From assembly GCF_963675985.1 (NCBI RefSeq), contig NZ_OY780957.1:186001-250000 (forward strand): 64,000 nucleotides of DNA. The letters run 5' to 3'. This stretch comes from an uncultured Roseibium sp. (GTDB lineage: Bacteria; Pseudomonadota; Alphaproteobacteria; Rhizobiales; Stappiaceae). This document shows, piece by piece, positions 37,024 to 44,619 of the stretch (its first letter is position 1; the number at the start of each line of letters is the position of its first letter). Under the pieces are notes generated by a model. It made no database searches and had not been told where the DNA came from. It saw nothing but the letters and a program-made list of their open reading frames with translations. The translations under genes and the position numbers were made by a program.

Positions 37024-37932
37024 TCAGTCCTCCACGGCCAGACAGATGCCGTTCAGGCCATAGCCGTTGCCGTTGTAAAACATGACCTGGCGGCCTTCAT
37101 GTTCCAGCACGACCGGGTAACAGATCATCTCTTCGTCCGGCCCGCCCGTGGTCGGCTTCAAACGGACACCGCCTGGATCGCGTGTCCAGGTCACACCGTC
37201 TTGCGACTCCGCATACTGGGGCAGGTAATACTCGCCCTTGGACGAGAACCACATGCGGTAGATACCGTCCGTCTTCGTCACATAGGGCCGGGCCAGGGCA
37301 TTCTCGCCCTCGGCAAAATCGATCGCCACCGTCCCGTCGCGAAGCCAGTCTTTCCCGTCCTTGGAGGTTGCCGTCTGGATATTGTAACGCGGCAGATCCT
37401 TGTGAACCCATTCGACGCCGGCCACATAATACATGCGGTAGCCACTGTCCTCACGAATGACCCAAGGCGCGGTGTTGATGAACGGATTGGCCCGGCAGCG
37501 TTCGATCACCGGCGCTTCGGACCAGCGTCTGCAGACACCGGTCTCATCCATCAGGGCAAGTCCCCCGAACAAATCCATCCGGGTGGTCCCGCCCGGCTTG
37601 AAGCCGATGTAATAAAGATAATCGTCACCGTCTTCGCGTCGGATATAGCAGGAGGGCAGAACGCCGTTGTCATCGAAAGTGCCCAGACGACCGGGCACCA
37701 GAACCGGGTCGGCGCTGTAGTCCAGAACCCTGTTCGGCTCTTTCAGGTCGATAACGGCGTAGCCCGTGTGCGACTGGTTCTGATCGTTGCGGCCGCCGAA
37801 GAAAATCTTGTAGACGCTGCCGTCGACATGCACAGGCGTTGGCAGCATGGCATGCGTGCGCATCCACCAGATGGTTTCATCCGGCTCGATGACCAGTCCC
37901 ATCTTTCGCCATTTCGGTTGCGCGAAATGCAT
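37024..37932 (-). CDS. Five-bladed beta-propeller glycosidase-like protein (GH43/GH130/GH32 fold)
   Basis: This 302-residue protein has repeated blades typical of five-bladed propeller glycoside hydrolases and phosphorylases: IFFGGRNDQNQSHTGYAVID, LYYIGFKPGGTTRMD, YRMYYVAGVEW, TKTDGIYRMWFSSKGEYY and VMFYNGNGYGLNG. There is no signal peptide, so it acts in the cytoplasm. A glycan trimming or sugar-nucleotide hydrolase role is possible; catalytic acidic residues cannot be fixed by eye. It lies inside the pseudaminic locus, nine bases after the NeuD-like gene, so it is probably part of the same biosynthetic unit. Confidence 0.78.
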   Translation of the reverse strand: MHFAQPKWRKMGLVIEPDETIWWMRTHAMLPTPVHVDGSVYKIFFGGRNDQNQSHTGYAVIDLKEPNRVLDYSADPVLVPGRLGTFDDNGVLPSCYIRREDGDDYLYYIGFKPGGTTRMDLFGGLALMDETGVCRRWSEAPVIERCRANPFINTAPWVIREDSGYRMYYVAGVEWVHKDLPRYNIQTATSKDGKDWLRDGTVAIDFAEGENALARPYVTKTDGIYRMWFSSKGEYYLPQYAESQDGVTWTRDPGGVRLKPTTGGPDEEMICYPVVLEHEGRQVMFYNGNGYGLNGICLAVED

Positions 37933-37941
37933 GTCGGCCCC

Positions 37942-38628
37942 TCACAGCTTGAAGTAGGACTTCCTGATTTTCTGCCCCTTCGGATCGTCCGGCCCCAGAA
38001 TTTGCGTTGGCGTGCCGAGGGCAACGGACTCGCTTGCCATATCCCGGGTCACGGAGGCGTCCATGGTAATGAAACAATCATCACCGATCGTCAGGAAATC
38101 GCGGATGGTCGCATTCACCCCGAAGAAACAGCGCGCTCCGGTCCGGCTGTGGCCGGAAAAGACGACGTGAGAGGCGACATAGGTGTGATCGCCGATCCCG
38201 CAGCCGTGCCCCAGATGATTGCCGGACCAGAGCATGACGTTATTGCCGATGGTGACCGTCGGCTGGATAGTCTGGTTTTCCAGAATAAAGCAATTGTCGC
38301 CGATGCTCAGATCCGGCCATGTCACCGATTTGCTGCAGACATAAGAGGCAAGCCTGTATCCCGCCTGTTTCGCCTGATGATATTTCGCCGCGCGCAGCTG
38401 GTTGAGCTTCATATACGACAACGCGACATGCATCTCGTGGTCCGAGGGCGAATATTTCTCCGCAACCTTGCTGAACGGAACGACCGGCAGCCCTTCGAAC
38501 GTATCGCTGTCGACATAATCGTCGTCGACGGTGAAGGCTTTGACGTCGTAGTCGCTGTCATGGTCGAAATAGAATTTTGCCAGCGACGCGATCTCGGCCG
38601 TTCCGAAAATGACAAGAGGCTTGCTCAT
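37942..38628 (-). CDS. NeuD/PglD-like left-handed beta-helix acyltransferase
   Basis: This 228-residue protein has a NAD-binding-like N-terminal subdomain (LVIFGTAEIASLAKFYF) and a C-terminal hexapeptide-repeat beta-helix (IGDNCFILENQTIQPTVTIG, VMLWSGNHLGHGCGIGDHT, IGDDCFITMDASV). PglD, NeuD and PerB of this family acetylate UDP-4-amino sugars or sialic acids with acetyl-CoA. No GNAT-type PseH gene is visible, so this enzyme may supply the 4-N-acyl step of the pathway; alternatively it O-acetylates the finished sugar. Its start overlaps the pseI stop by four bases. Confidence 0.85.
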   Translation of the reverse strand: MSKPLVIFGTAEIASLAKFYFDHDSDYDVKAFTVDDDYVDSDTFEGLPVVPFSKVAEKYSPSDHEMHVALSYMKLNQLRAAKYHQAKQAGYRLASYVCSKSVTWPDLSIGDNCFILENQTIQPTVTIGNNVMLWSGNHLGHGCGIGDHTYVASHVVFSGHSRTGARCFFGVNATIRDFLTIGDDCFITMDASVTRDMASESVALGTPTQILGPDDPKGQKIRKSYFKL

Positions 38629-39725
38629 GCGGGTTTCCTCCTCTTTCCAACCATGGTCGCCAGCACCGGTTCATGTCTGGCGATATCCTGAGCTGCTATC
38701 GCACCATAGATTTCTTTATAAGACATGGTTGAAACCGCGCCGGAATCGGAAGGTCCACGGACGCTTTTGATGTTGTCCTCGCTGAAAACATCGCCGGCCT
38801 TGATATTCCGGATTGTCCAGAACTGGCGGGTATAGATGCCTTTTTTCTTCAGATCGGTCGTGCCGCCATACTTCACCTCGCCCAGAACGACCGGGTTGTA
38901 GCGGGCGTCTTTCGGGTCCTGCCACGCGGCCTTCGTTTCTCTACAGAGAGATTTCAGCTCATCCGGCTCCAGCGAGAAGGAGGAGTCCGGACCGCCATCA
39001 TCTCGGTCGAGCGTGATGTGTTTTTCAATGACACAGGCCCCGTGAACGACGGCCGCGACAGACGCCTCGATGCCCAGTGTGTGATCGGACAGGCCCGGGA
39101 TCACATCGAAGCGCCGCGCGATGTCCTCCATCGTCCGAAGATTGGTGTCTTCAAGTGGCGCGGGATAGGCGCTGACGCAGTGCAGAACGACAATGTCCCT
39201 TGCCCCTTCCCTGCGCATGAACTCCAGCGTACCGGCCAGATCTTCAAGCGTTGCCACACCAGCCGACAGGATGATCGGCTTGCCTGTCCGCGCGACCTCC
39301 GCAACCAGCGGCCAGTCATGAAGCTCGTTCGAGGCCAGTTTGTAGGCCGGCGCGCCCAGGTCTTCCAGCAAGGCAACGGCGGCCTTGTCGAAGGGCGCGC
39401 TGAAGATCGCGATGCCGAGCGCTTCGGCCCTGGCAAACAGGTCTTTATGCCACTCCCACGGCGTATGGGCTTCCCGGTAGAGATCGTAAAGGCGTCGGCC
39501 GTTCCACGTGCTTTTCGGAGCGTTCAAGACGAATTCGGGACGGTCGCAGTCGAGCACGAGCGAGTCGGCCGTATAGGTTTGCAGCTTGACCGCATCCGCG
39601 CCGCTCTCCGCAGCAATCTCAATGAGGTTCAGCGCACGGTTGATGTCGCCGTTATGATTGCCTGAAAGTTCGGCAATGACGTAGGGCGCGTTGCCGGGGC
39701 CGATTTTGCGTCCGCGAATTTCGAT
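38625..39725 (-). CDS. pseI: Pseudaminic acid synthase PseI (non-canonical start codon)
   Basis: This NeuB-family enzyme condenses the 2,4-diacetamido-hexose with phosphoenolpyruvate. Motifs are KIGPGNAPYVIAELSGNHNG at the N-terminus, ADAVKLQTYTADS, PFDKAAVALLEDLGAPAYK, GLSDHTLG, KHITLDRDDGGPDSSFSLEP, and a C-terminal SAF domain. The frame is clear up to the pseG stop, but no ATG, GTG or TTG exists in frame before residue 56. ATC at 39723-39725, in the place of the expected M-E-I-R-G-R, or ATA three bases before it, seems to be the start. ATC overlaps the last base of the pseG stop (TAA-TC instead of TAA-TG), with AGG just upstream. Starting at the first ATG (39557) would delete essential strands. 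Confidence 0.87.
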   Translation of the reverse strand: MEIRGRKIGPGNAPYVIAELSGNHNGDINRALNLIEIAAESGADAVKLQTYTADSLVLDCDRPEFVLNAPKSTWNGRRLYDLYREAHTPWEWHKDLFARAEALGIAIFSAPFDKAAVALLEDLGAPAYKLASNELHDWPLVAEVARTGKPIILSAGVATLEDLAGTLEFMRREGARDIVVLHCVSAYPAPLEDTNLRTMEDIARRFDVIPGLSDHTLGIEASVAAVVHGACVIEKHITLDRDDGGPDSSFSLEPDELKSLCRETKAAWQDPKDARYNPVVLGEVKYGGTTDLKKKGIYTRQFWTIRNIKAGDVFSEDNIKSVRGPSDSGAVSTMSYKEIYGAIAAQDIARHEPVLATMVGKRRKPA

Positions 39726-40777
39726 TATCCTGGCACCAGTTCTTTCTTCAGGGCCTCTAACAGGCGATCCATTCCTTTACCGTCGATCGTCTTCTGTCCA
39801 GTGCGGGAAAGCGCCCGGCGTTCGGCCTGATCTCCGGCCAGCGCCTCGATCTCCCTGCTCCAATCGGCGCCGTTCAATGTGTCGCATAGCCCAATATACC
39901 GACCGATTCCCGCTTGTACAAACGCTTCGCTCGGCACGACATGGGCGGGACACAAGGCACAGAACAAGGTGGGCACGCCACAGGCCGTACTTTCATACCG
40001 GCTGAGGCCCGAGGAGGTGATCACCATGTCTGCCCAACGGTAGTGGGGGATCATGTCGGAGACGCCCTCCCGCAGATCGAACACCCCTTGATGTTGCCCG
40101 GCGAGCTCTCTGATCGCAGCTCTATGAGTGTCGGAAAAATAGGGCCCGATCATCACACGAACCTGCCCGTCCATAGGCCGTTCGGCCAGGGCCTGCATGA
40201 CGGTCTGCGTCAACCCCTGAGGATCGCTGCCGCCGAAGGTCACCAGAATGCGCTGCGCGGTTTCCGCGATCTCCCTGGTCGGACTGTTTTGATAAGCCGC
40301 CGGCAGGAGAGCATACTCACCACCTGCAATATGGAGCGTGCCGGATCGTTCGAAAGCCGGCACACCGATATAGGGTTGGATCAGGACATCCGGCAGACAC
40401 GGACTGTCTTGCTTGAAGACGGCATCCTCAAAGGCGCCATCGATATAAAAGACCTTGATCCCCTTGGCTTGCAGGGTCGCGACATAGTCGTGAACGCGTT
40501 TCGGATTTGCGACGTTGTCCGCATCCGACAAGTCGGCCAGAACCTGGCGGCAGACATCGGGATAATCCGATACTTCATCGACATAGGATGTCCCGTCCGC
40601 GATGGTGACATCGGCGAGACCACTCTGCCGGATCATGTCCTGAGCCCGCCGATCATCGGCGGGGCAGAGGAAAACGGCTTCCTCCCCGCTGTCACGCAAA
40701 GCCGCAGCCAGTTTGAGACAACGGCTCAAGTGACCAAAACCTCGTTTTTCCGACGCCTGTGTGCGGATATAAATCAT
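39725..40777 (-). CDS. pseG: UDP-2,4-diacetamido-2,4,6-trideoxy-beta-L-altropyranose hydrolase PseG
   Basis: This 350-residue GT-B-fold hydrolase has the PseG elements: an N-terminal RGFGHLSRCLKLA, a central VTFGGSDPQGLTQ and a C-terminal ITSSGLSRYESTACGVPTL. It removes UDP from the 2,4-diacetamido sugar before PseI acts. It begins with ATG 40777 in the divergent region with a sugar O-methyltransferase and starts the minus-strand block pseG-pseI-NeuD-like-propeller-wbqC-pseF. A GNAT domain fused to PseG, as in some PseG-PseH fusions, is not present. Confidence 0.9.
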   Translation of the reverse strand: MIYIRTQASEKRGFGHLSRCLKLAAALRDSGEEAVFLCPADDRRAQDMIRQSGLADVTIADGTSYVDEVSDYPDVCRQVLADLSDADNVANPKRVHDYVATLQAKGIKVFYIDGAFEDAVFKQDSPCLPDVLIQPYIGVPAFERSGTLHIAGGEYALLPAAYQNSPTREIAETAQRILVTFGGSDPQGLTQTVMQALAERPMDGQVRVMIGPYFSDTHRAAIRELAGQHQGVFDLREGVSDMIPHYRWADMVITSSGLSRYESTACGVPTLFCALCPAHVVPSEAFVQAGIGRYIGLCDTLNGADWSREIEALAGDQAERRALSRTGQKTIDGKGMDRLLEALKKELVPG

Positions 40778-40916
40778 TGGCTAACTTTGATCAGCGGCCC
40801 CAGAGGAGTCCAAGAAAACATAACTTTCGAGGTAGTATACTCCAAACGGAACCACGAATTGCCGGCGTGTCTGGACAAGAGCCCCCGAAAGAAAACGGCG
40901 AAAGGGAAAACCCGAA

Positions 40917-41948
40917 ATGAGCTATCCTGATTTACTGGATCGAAGCCGCCGATCGGGTCCGCTTTACGCGCCAACCCCGTTTTGGGCAGACGGCGCCCGA
41001 CGGCTGGCTTCAGATATTAAAACCAACGGGATTGAGAATTTCCGGAACACGGGAGCTCCGCTCAACTTTTTCGTTCCGACCTATGGCTATCCGGGCAACA
41101 GCCTGAACGACCAGCAGATTGCCGCCCTACGTGCAGCCGCCCACCCGGCGACCGCGAAACAATTGACCATCGTCGAGAATTGGCTCACCGGCCACGATCA
41201 GGCGCGGGCAGACTATCGTGTTTTCGCCGCCGCCGCGCAGCAATGCGCGCCGTATCTGATGGAATTCTCCGAATCCGATGCAGGCAATCCGCGCGAACAT
41301 TTCAGCTTCAAGGGACGACACTACAGCCGGTCGGCTCTGAACTATCTGATCGCCCTGACCTTCCTGGCCCAATTCGCCGATCTGGAGCAGTGCCATACGT
41401 TTCTGGAAATCGGAGGAGGATTCGGCACCCTCGGCGAAATCCTGTCCAAGACCCGGAAACCAGGGACCTACCGGTTCATCAATGTCGATATTCCGCCGAC
41501 CTGTGAAGTCGCCGATTATTACCTTGGAGAAGCCTGCAGGGCGACGGAACGGATGGCCTCCACGGAGGCGTGCCGGACGGACCACCATCCGATCGGCGAT
41601 CTGCCGCCGCTAACCGTCCTGCCGAACTGGCAGGTCGAGGCTCTCAGTGGCCGGATCGACGTCTTTGTGAACTTCTTCTCCTTCCAGGAAATGGAGCCGG
41701 AGGTCGTCGCGAATTATCTTGAGCATGTGGATCGCTTGGGGCCCAAATGGATCCTGTTGCGCAATATGCGCGAAGGCAAACAAGAGCGAACCGATGACAA
41801 TCCCGTGGGTGTCGCCACCCCCATCAAGGGGCCGTTTTACGCGGAGCAGCTGCCCAACTATGTGCTGCGTGCCACAGACGCCGATATCTTCGGATCCACC
41901 ACAGCCGATGGGTTCCACTCCGACCTGTCGGTCTTCGAGCGCGTTTAA
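40917..41948 (+). CDS. Putative sugar O-methyltransferase
   Basis: This 343-residue protein matches the sugar O-methyltransferase group found in surface-polysaccharide loci. Central motif FLEIGGGFGTLGEIL (about 162-176) is the SAM-binding site, followed by YRFINVDIPPT and a DVFVNFFSFQEMEPEVVANY segment. It stands on the plus strand between two minus-strand blocks of pseudaminic genes and so has its own promoter in the 139-base gap with pseG. It might methylate the nonulosonic acid or its glycan. RBS is weak (AAAGGG, ten or so bases before ATG). Confidence 0.82.
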   Translation: MSYPDLLDRSRRSGPLYAPTPFWADGARRLASDIKTNGIENFRNTGAPLNFFVPTYGYPGNSLNDQQIAALRAAAHPATAKQLTIVENWLTGHDQARADYRVFAAAAQQCAPYLMEFSESDAGNPREHFSFKGRHYSRSALNYLIALTFLAQFADLEQCHTFLEIGGGFGTLGEILSKTRKPGTYRFINVDIPPTCEVADYYLGEACRATERMASTEACRTDHHPIGDLPPLTVLPNWQVEALSGRIDVFVNFFSFQEMEPEVVANYLEHVDRLGPKWILLRNMREGKQERTDDNPVGVATPIKGPFYAEQLPNYVLRATDADIFGSTTADGFHSDLSVFERV

Positions 41949-41992
41949 AACACCCGGCGCTCCGAAGGACGCTGGAAGATTGTTTCCTCGCC

Positions 41993-42910
41993 TCAGCCAA
42001 GATGGGATGCGAGGATCCCGTTAACGGACTTCAGGATGGGGATGCCCTTCAGCTCGGGAAAGGCGAGACCGGTTTCCTTCGAATACCAGAAACCGTCTGT
42101 TTTCATCAGCTCGAACGCCGTTCCCGGAACCGTAAAGGCGGCGCGATCGCCGGAAGGTGCTGCAGACCGGAAATCACGCTTTGCCGGCTCGATCACGTAG
42201 CAGGCGGTCGGGTTCAGCGGATTGGCAACATTCGAGACGGGAGTCACATCGAGCAGCTTGCCGCCAAGCTTCGCCACGGTTCCTTCGATATCCTTGATGT
42301 ATCCCAAACGATCCATCCTCTTTCTGCCTTCGTCGGAATTCAGCTCATAGGACGGTTCGAACAAAACCAGCTTCTCCTTGCACACCCGGAACAACTCCTT
42401 CAGCAGTCCCGAAAGATTCCCGCCATTCGGCTCCAGGGCATGGCTGGATGTCACGACGTCGATGCACTTGTCGGCAAGTGGGATCGCTTTCATGTCCGCC
42501 ACGAACGGCGTTATGAGGGAAGCGTTTTCTTTCAGTATGGTGTGGGAAAATTCCAGCCCCTTGTAGAGACGCGACCAACTGATATCGAATGCGAATGCAT
42601 GTCCGATCTTCATATCCAAAGAGGCTAACAGAAGACTAAGCGTGGTCAGCTCACCCGTCCCGACGTCGAGGAGCGTGTTCCCGTCTTCCATGTGCGGCGC
42701 CAGGAGCCGGGCAAGTTCGCAGGCAGAAGCCTTGGCCTGACCCATATTCTCCTGCACACCTTCAATGTAACTTCCGGCCTGAAGGTCGTATGCGATCTCG
42801 ATGATTTCACTTGTGTTGACCGGGCTGCCTATCTCTTTTCGCAGATATTCCGTCACATTGCCTCCGGCGGCATAAACGGACTTCGCTTTGCTGACATTCA
42901 GATATTTCAT
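41993..42910 (-). CDS. Class I SAM-dependent methyltransferase
   Basis: This 305-residue protein has a Rossmann SAM site LLDVGTGELTTLSLLL (about 82-97), the acidic AFDISWSRLYKG, and motif DVVTSSHALEPNGG. The C-terminal 30 residues (FWYSKETGLAFPELKGIPIL) look like a Trm112-type segment lacking zinc cysteines. ATG 42910 is chosen by homology and GGAAAG upstream; an upstream in-frame ATG would overlap pseC. It lies 68 bases after pseC on the same strand, so methylation of an amino-sugar or of the acylated nonulosonate (an N-methyl or formyl-like change) is a context-based guess. Confidence 0.82.
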   Translation of the reverse strand: MKYLNVSKAKSVYAAGGNVTEYLRKEIGSPVNTSEIIEIAYDLQAGSYIEGVQENMGQAKASACELARLLAPHMEDGNTLLDVGTGELTTLSLLLASLDMKIGHAFAFDISWSRLYKGLEFSHTILKENASLITPFVADMKAIPLADKCIDVVTSSHALEPNGGNLSGLLKELFRVCKEKLVLFEPSYELNSDEGRKRMDRLGYIKDIEGTVAKLGGKLLDVTPVSNVANPLNPTACYVIEPAKRDFRSAAPSGDRAAFTVPGTAFELMKTDGFWYSKETGLAFPELKGIPILKSVNGILASHLG

Positions 42911-42978
42911 CGGATGCTTTCCGCTAGAAAGGGAACCGCCGGGACAACCCGCGATCCAGTCAGATCGCGCCGCTCGGA

Positions 42979-44175
42979 TCAGCCTAAGACGTCGGAAAGC
43001 ACCGAACAAACCGTGCTTACGTCGTCCGCTGTCATGTCCGGATAAAACGGCAGGGACAGGCACCGGTCATAATATCGGGATGCGCCGGGCAGATCCGGCG
43101 TAGCGGACCTTTCCCGATAATACGGCTGGCGATGGATCGGGATGTAATGAACCTGGCTGCCAATACCGCGGTCCCGCAAGCGCAGCATCACCTCACGCCG
43201 CGTGAGGCCGACATTCTCGAAGTCGATCAGCGCCACCATCAGATGCAAGACGGCATCGGGGTTTTGAGCGGAGGAAACCAGCCTCGCGCAGGGTCCCAAC
43301 GAAGCAGCTTGGCGCCGGTATCGCGCAGCCAGTTGCCTGCGCCTGTCGACAAACATCGGCAGCTTGCGCAACTGAGACCGGCCAAGGGCCGCCTGAATAT
43401 CGGTCAGGCGATAATTATATCCGATGTCCTGCTGTTCGTAGAACCAGGGGTTCGGCTCCCCGTCAACAGGATCGAAGGCCATCGACTTTTCGACCCAATC
43501 CTCCGGCGAGCGTATCAGGCCGTGATTGCGCGCCCTTGCCAGCCGCTCCGCCGCCTTCGGATCCCGGGTCGTGATCATGCCTCCCTCTCCGGTCGTGATC
43601 GTCTTCACCGGATGGAAGGAAAAGACTGCGAAATCCGACAGCGCGCAGTCACCGACAATTCCCTGTCTGCCAGGCTCGATGTCATATCGGGTTCCAAGCG
43701 AATGGCAGGCGTCTTCGATAAGTGCGATGCCTGCGTTTTTCGTTAGGCTTGAAATCCGGGCAAGATCTACTGCGGCTCCGGTCATATGCACCACGAATAC
43801 GGCCTTGAGCTTGCCGTGATCGGCCCGGTCCATCGCCTCGCGGACCGTCTCTGCGGTTGCGAGTCCGCTATCCGGATCCACATCGCAAAAGATCACGTCC
43901 GCACCGCAGTATCTCGCGCAATTGGCGGTCGCGACGAATGAGATCGTCGGAACGATCACCTGATCGCCGGGTTCAAGACCTAGCGCCAGACACGCCAGGT
44001 GCAAGGCCGCCGTCCCGCTGGAACAGGCAATGGCATAGGGCGCCCCGACATACTCGGCAAAGGCCGCCTCGAACGCAGGCACCTCCGGCCCCGTGGTCAG
44101 AAGGTCGCCGTGCAGGACCCGAACCACTGCAGCGATATCTTCCTCGTCAACTGACTGCCGGGCATAGGGAAGCAA
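42979..44175 (-). CDS. pseC: UDP-4-amino-4,6-dideoxy-L-altrosamine transaminase PseC
   Basis: This PLP-dependent DegT/DnrJ/EryC1 aminotransferase (398 residues) has LLPYARQSVDEEDI at the N-terminus, VGAPYAIACSSGTAALHLA, IEDACHSLGTRY, the PLP-lysine FSFHPVKTITTGEGGM (K191) and IGYNYRLTDIQAALGRSQ. It aminates the PseB product at C4. TTG 44175 is preferred: GGAG at 44183-44186 precedes it by seven bases and the product then begins like other PseC proteins; GTG 44214 would add a 13-residue, arginine-rich extension. It heads the two-gene unit with the methyltransferase. Confidence 0.92.
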   Translation of the reverse strand: MLPYARQSVDEEDIAAVVRVLHGDLLTTGPEVPAFEAAFAEYVGAPYAIACSSGTAALHLACLALGLEPGDQVIVPTISFVATANCARYCGADVIFCDVDPDSGLATAETVREAMDRADHGKLKAVFVVHMTGAAVDLARISSLTKNAGIALIEDACHSLGTRYDIEPGRQGIVGDCALSDFAVFSFHPVKTITTGEGGMITTRDPKAAERLARARNHGLIRSPEDWVEKSMAFDPVDGEPNPWFYEQQDIGYNYRLTDIQAALGRSQLRKLPMFVDRRRQLAARYRRQAASLGPCARLVSSAQNPDAVLHLMVALIDFENVGLTRREVMLRLRDRGIGSQVHYIPIHRQPYYRERSATPDLPGASRYYDRCLSLPFYPDMTADDVSTVCSVLSDVLG

Positions 44176-44619
44176 TGTTTTTCTCCGCACGCGCCCACAA
44201 ACGGGGCCAATCACTCACTGTTTCATTCCAGTGATCATCAGATCCGGACTATTTTCAGCCATTTGTTCTTCAAGATCCGTTTACACGGCATCCTGTCCCG
44301 TAGATTTGAGGAACAGCCCTCGCATTATCACACCGTTCCCACGAAACGACTGCAGTTGCCGCGATTACTTACGTTTGGGAACCTTAAGCTTCCAATACGG
44401 CTTCCGTGCGCATAGACTGAGAATGACCGAGTGGTTTAGCTCGCGGGGAGCGTCAAGAAACGGCAAACGAAAGAGCATCAGCCCCCTCAAGGGGCAACTC
44501 GACATTTCAGAACATGCCGTATAATTTAGAATTATTATCCATTTCTTCGCGCCTATTTCACTTGGCTTTCGGTTGAAATTGCGACACCCGAATTGCCCTA
44601 GAACGGACGCGATCATTTC
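44176..44619. other. 444-base divergent intergenic region
   Basis: It separates pseC (minus) from the secreted coiled-coil protein gene (plus) and must hold promoters for both. No palindrome, RNA gene or coding frame of note was seen; the part near 44520-44600 is AT-rich. Confidence 0.4.
44183..44186 (-). promoter_or_regulatory. GGAG ribosome site that favours the TTG start of pseC
   Basis: It lies seven bases before TTG 44175 on the minus strand; no such site precedes GTG 44214. Confidence 0.45.
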
